Positions 62,626-64,000 of a stretch of DNA of 64,000 nt are shown in pieces. Below the pieces are notes generated by a model, which did not search any database, was not told the DNA's origin, and worked only from the letters and a program-made list of their open reading frames with translations. The stretch lies in contig NC_060959.1 in the NCBI RefSeq assembly GCF_910589235.1, positions 9,383,907 through 9,447,906 of the forward strand. Reading direction: 5' to 3'. The stretch is from Vespa crabro (taxonomy: Eukaryota > Arthropoda > Insecta > Hymenoptera > Vespidae). How positions within the stretch are numbered: position 1 is the first letter of the stretch; every line of letters starts with the position of its first letter. The position numbers were made by a program, and so were the translations under genes.

Positions 62626-63760
62626 GTACAATTCCAGATGTCGATTTATTTATAATTATAAGGTCATGGAACTTGAATGCACGTGTTGTATCTTGATCTA
62701 TTAATTCTATGTAGCTAACGAGACGATTCGATACGTTTCGTGTTCTTTTTTTTTCCTTTTTTTTTTACAATATTTCTACATTTGTATGTACATGCGACAA
62801 ACAATCCAAAAATTAATTCGAAAAATCTCTTAACAATTCGATCGATTTAATAGATTCACATCTTTTTCTGAGTTCTCTGTATTTATTAAAAAGAAAAAAA
62901 GAAAAAATAAGATAACGAATCCGTAAACTAACTCACTGTATTTTTCTATAATAGGTCATGGTTTTATTCTTTTCCTGATAAATTTATTGGAACTTTTTTA
63001 TAGATTTGTTTAATCATGCTTCTATATGACGTACTTATTATTATGTAAAAAAATTTTTTTCCTCAAGATCTTCCTTACTCCCTAATACGTCATCTCATAC
63101 GTATTTTTCTTATAATATCTAATATTTTTGATGAATTTCTATATATATATATAAACACAAGAGATGAATCATGAAAAAATAAATACTCATAGTAACAACC
63201 AACTGTTGCCCGCAATTATATTTCATGTGGTTTGTTTCGATTAAAATTAATTTATGATTAAAAATACATAGACGCTCTTAAGCGATGAAAGAACGGCTGA
63301 TGAATCATGACGATATAAATCTATATAAATCCTTTATTAAAATAAGGAAATTTCACTGATGTAACGAATATTAAGATGACCTTTAATAATCAACTCTTAG
63401 GTGTCTTTTATTAATAATTCATTTATCAGAAAGAAAATCTCATTACTTGGAAATACCATCAACTTATTTACGTATATAATTTCTGAAAAAAAAAAAAGAA
63501 TCGAGATATTTAATAAAATCCTTCCTCTTAATTAGAATAGAGGAAAAAGAGTTACAGAAATAACATGTTTTCTTAAAAATCGATGATTAAGGAAGTAAGG
63601 GAAGTTGTAATATTGGTATGGTGTTTTTATGGACAATCAGAAAAAGAATTGCACAATTGATTTATTCGTTAAGAAAATCGACACTCTTACGTAGAACGTT
63701 ATTCCACGCGATGGTACACGTTCATCGACCACCGACCACGCGTGCAACCTCCCTGCCATG

Positions 63761-63795
63761 TATAAATACTCCTCTGCTAGCAGGCGAATCTCAGT
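63761..63795 (+). promoter_or_regulatory. TATA box plus initiator core promoter
   Basis: TATAAATA begins at 63761 and the arthropod initiator TCAGTC at 63791, which puts the TATA box about 30 bases before the initiator, the canonical distance. The upstream DNA is GC-richer than average. Transcription would run rightwards, out of the window, from an A at 63793. Confidence 0.65.
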
Positions 63796-63803
63796 CAGTC
63801 AAG

Positions 63804-63833
63804 AATGCGTCCGACGACGTTTTCTTCGAAATA
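63804..63833 (+). other. Possible upstream ORF
   Basis: ATG CGT at 63804 opens a nine-codon frame (MRPTTFSSK) closed by TAA at 63831-63833, only about 11 bases after the predicted transcription start. It would be a leader uORF if the main protein starts further down. Confidence 0.3.
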
Positions 63834-63880
63834 AGAACATTTTCTTTCATTTAAGTTCCCGTTGTATCTATCAATATTGG

Positions 63881-64000
63881 ATGAGTTTTGTCACTGAACG
63901 TTCTCCCGCATGGACGAAAATTTTTATCGCCGTTTTAATAAGTGCCAGGATAGTGAGAGAACGATTCAATAATAGTCAGTGGGTGATTACGAAGATATAT
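63881..64000 (+). CDS. Possible N-terminal fragment of a gene cut by the window edge
   Basis: An ATG at 63881 opens 40 codons to the end of the window, beginning MSFVTERSPAWTKIFIAVLI. The hydrophobic run after a Lys could be part of a signal or membrane segment. A GTGAGA donor-like site at 63953 could end the exon earlier. The support is its position about 90 bases after a good core promoter. The family is not recognised. Confidence 0.25.
   Translation, partial: MSFVTERSPAWTKIFIAVLISARIVRERFNNSQWVITKIY

Noticed and set aside
63618..63854. 78-codon plus-strand ORF at the right edge
   Set aside because: It runs across the TATA box and initiator, so it would lie largely upstream of the predicted transcription start; no domain is recognised.

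Overview
This is a window of an insect nuclear genome. It is AT-rich, its genes are split by many short GT-AG introns, and microsatellites and homopolymer runs are common. Every recognisable protein is an animal protein: m6A reader, SUMO E1, 20S proteasome, Nup98-96, spinophilin, PDGF/VEGF factor. The base composition, short introns and insect-type PVF suggest a hymenopteran (bee, ant or wasp), but I cannot fix the species. There are no prokaryotic features, tRNA/rRNA genes or intact transposons that I can support.

Layout: the 3' coding part of an ANKRD11/12-like gene (+, 548-4164). Then three minus-strand genes: Tmem70 (4764-5705), Rad17 (6300-8477) and Nup98-96 (9520-18142). A 1.45 kb head-to-head gap leads to C2cd5 (+, 19597-24770) and Prosalpha2/PSMA2 (+, 25964-27018). 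A 3.7 kb interval without protein genes (27019-30758) holds a degenerate ~300 bp tandem repeat array, a relatively GC-rich stretch with hairpins, and an exact-period (180 bp) duplicated stem-loop module. It is the best candidate in the window for an undescribed non-coding RNA locus. Next come Uba2 (+, 30759-33503), a Golgi carbohydrate sulfotransferase (-, 33914-35312) and Ythdc1 (-, 36914-38691). A long divergent promoter and 5'UTR region precedes spinophilin/neurabin (+, 43062-53263), which is followed by Dnaaf4/Dyx1c1 (+, 56088-58719) and a short PDGF/VEGF-like factor (-, 59347-59845). The last 4 kb is mostly non-coding, with CT-rich promoter DNA, a 237 bp tandem duplication and, at the right edge, a textbook TATA plus initiator promoter reading out of the window.

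The coding models were spliced by hand. For all of them except Nup98-96, exon lengths and phases were checked so that the reading frame closes from ATG to stop (or, for the ANKRD gene, from the first visible exon to stop). Nup98-96 exon edges are approximate. The genes are ordinary single-copy housekeeping, signalling and cytoskeletal genes with no operon-like relation. Close functional links are few: Nup98-96 and Ythdc1 both act on nuclear mRNA, and Rad17 and Uba2 both act in nuclear genome maintenance. The window therefore looks like a normal euchromatic gene-dense stretch interrupted by one unusual non-coding locus.
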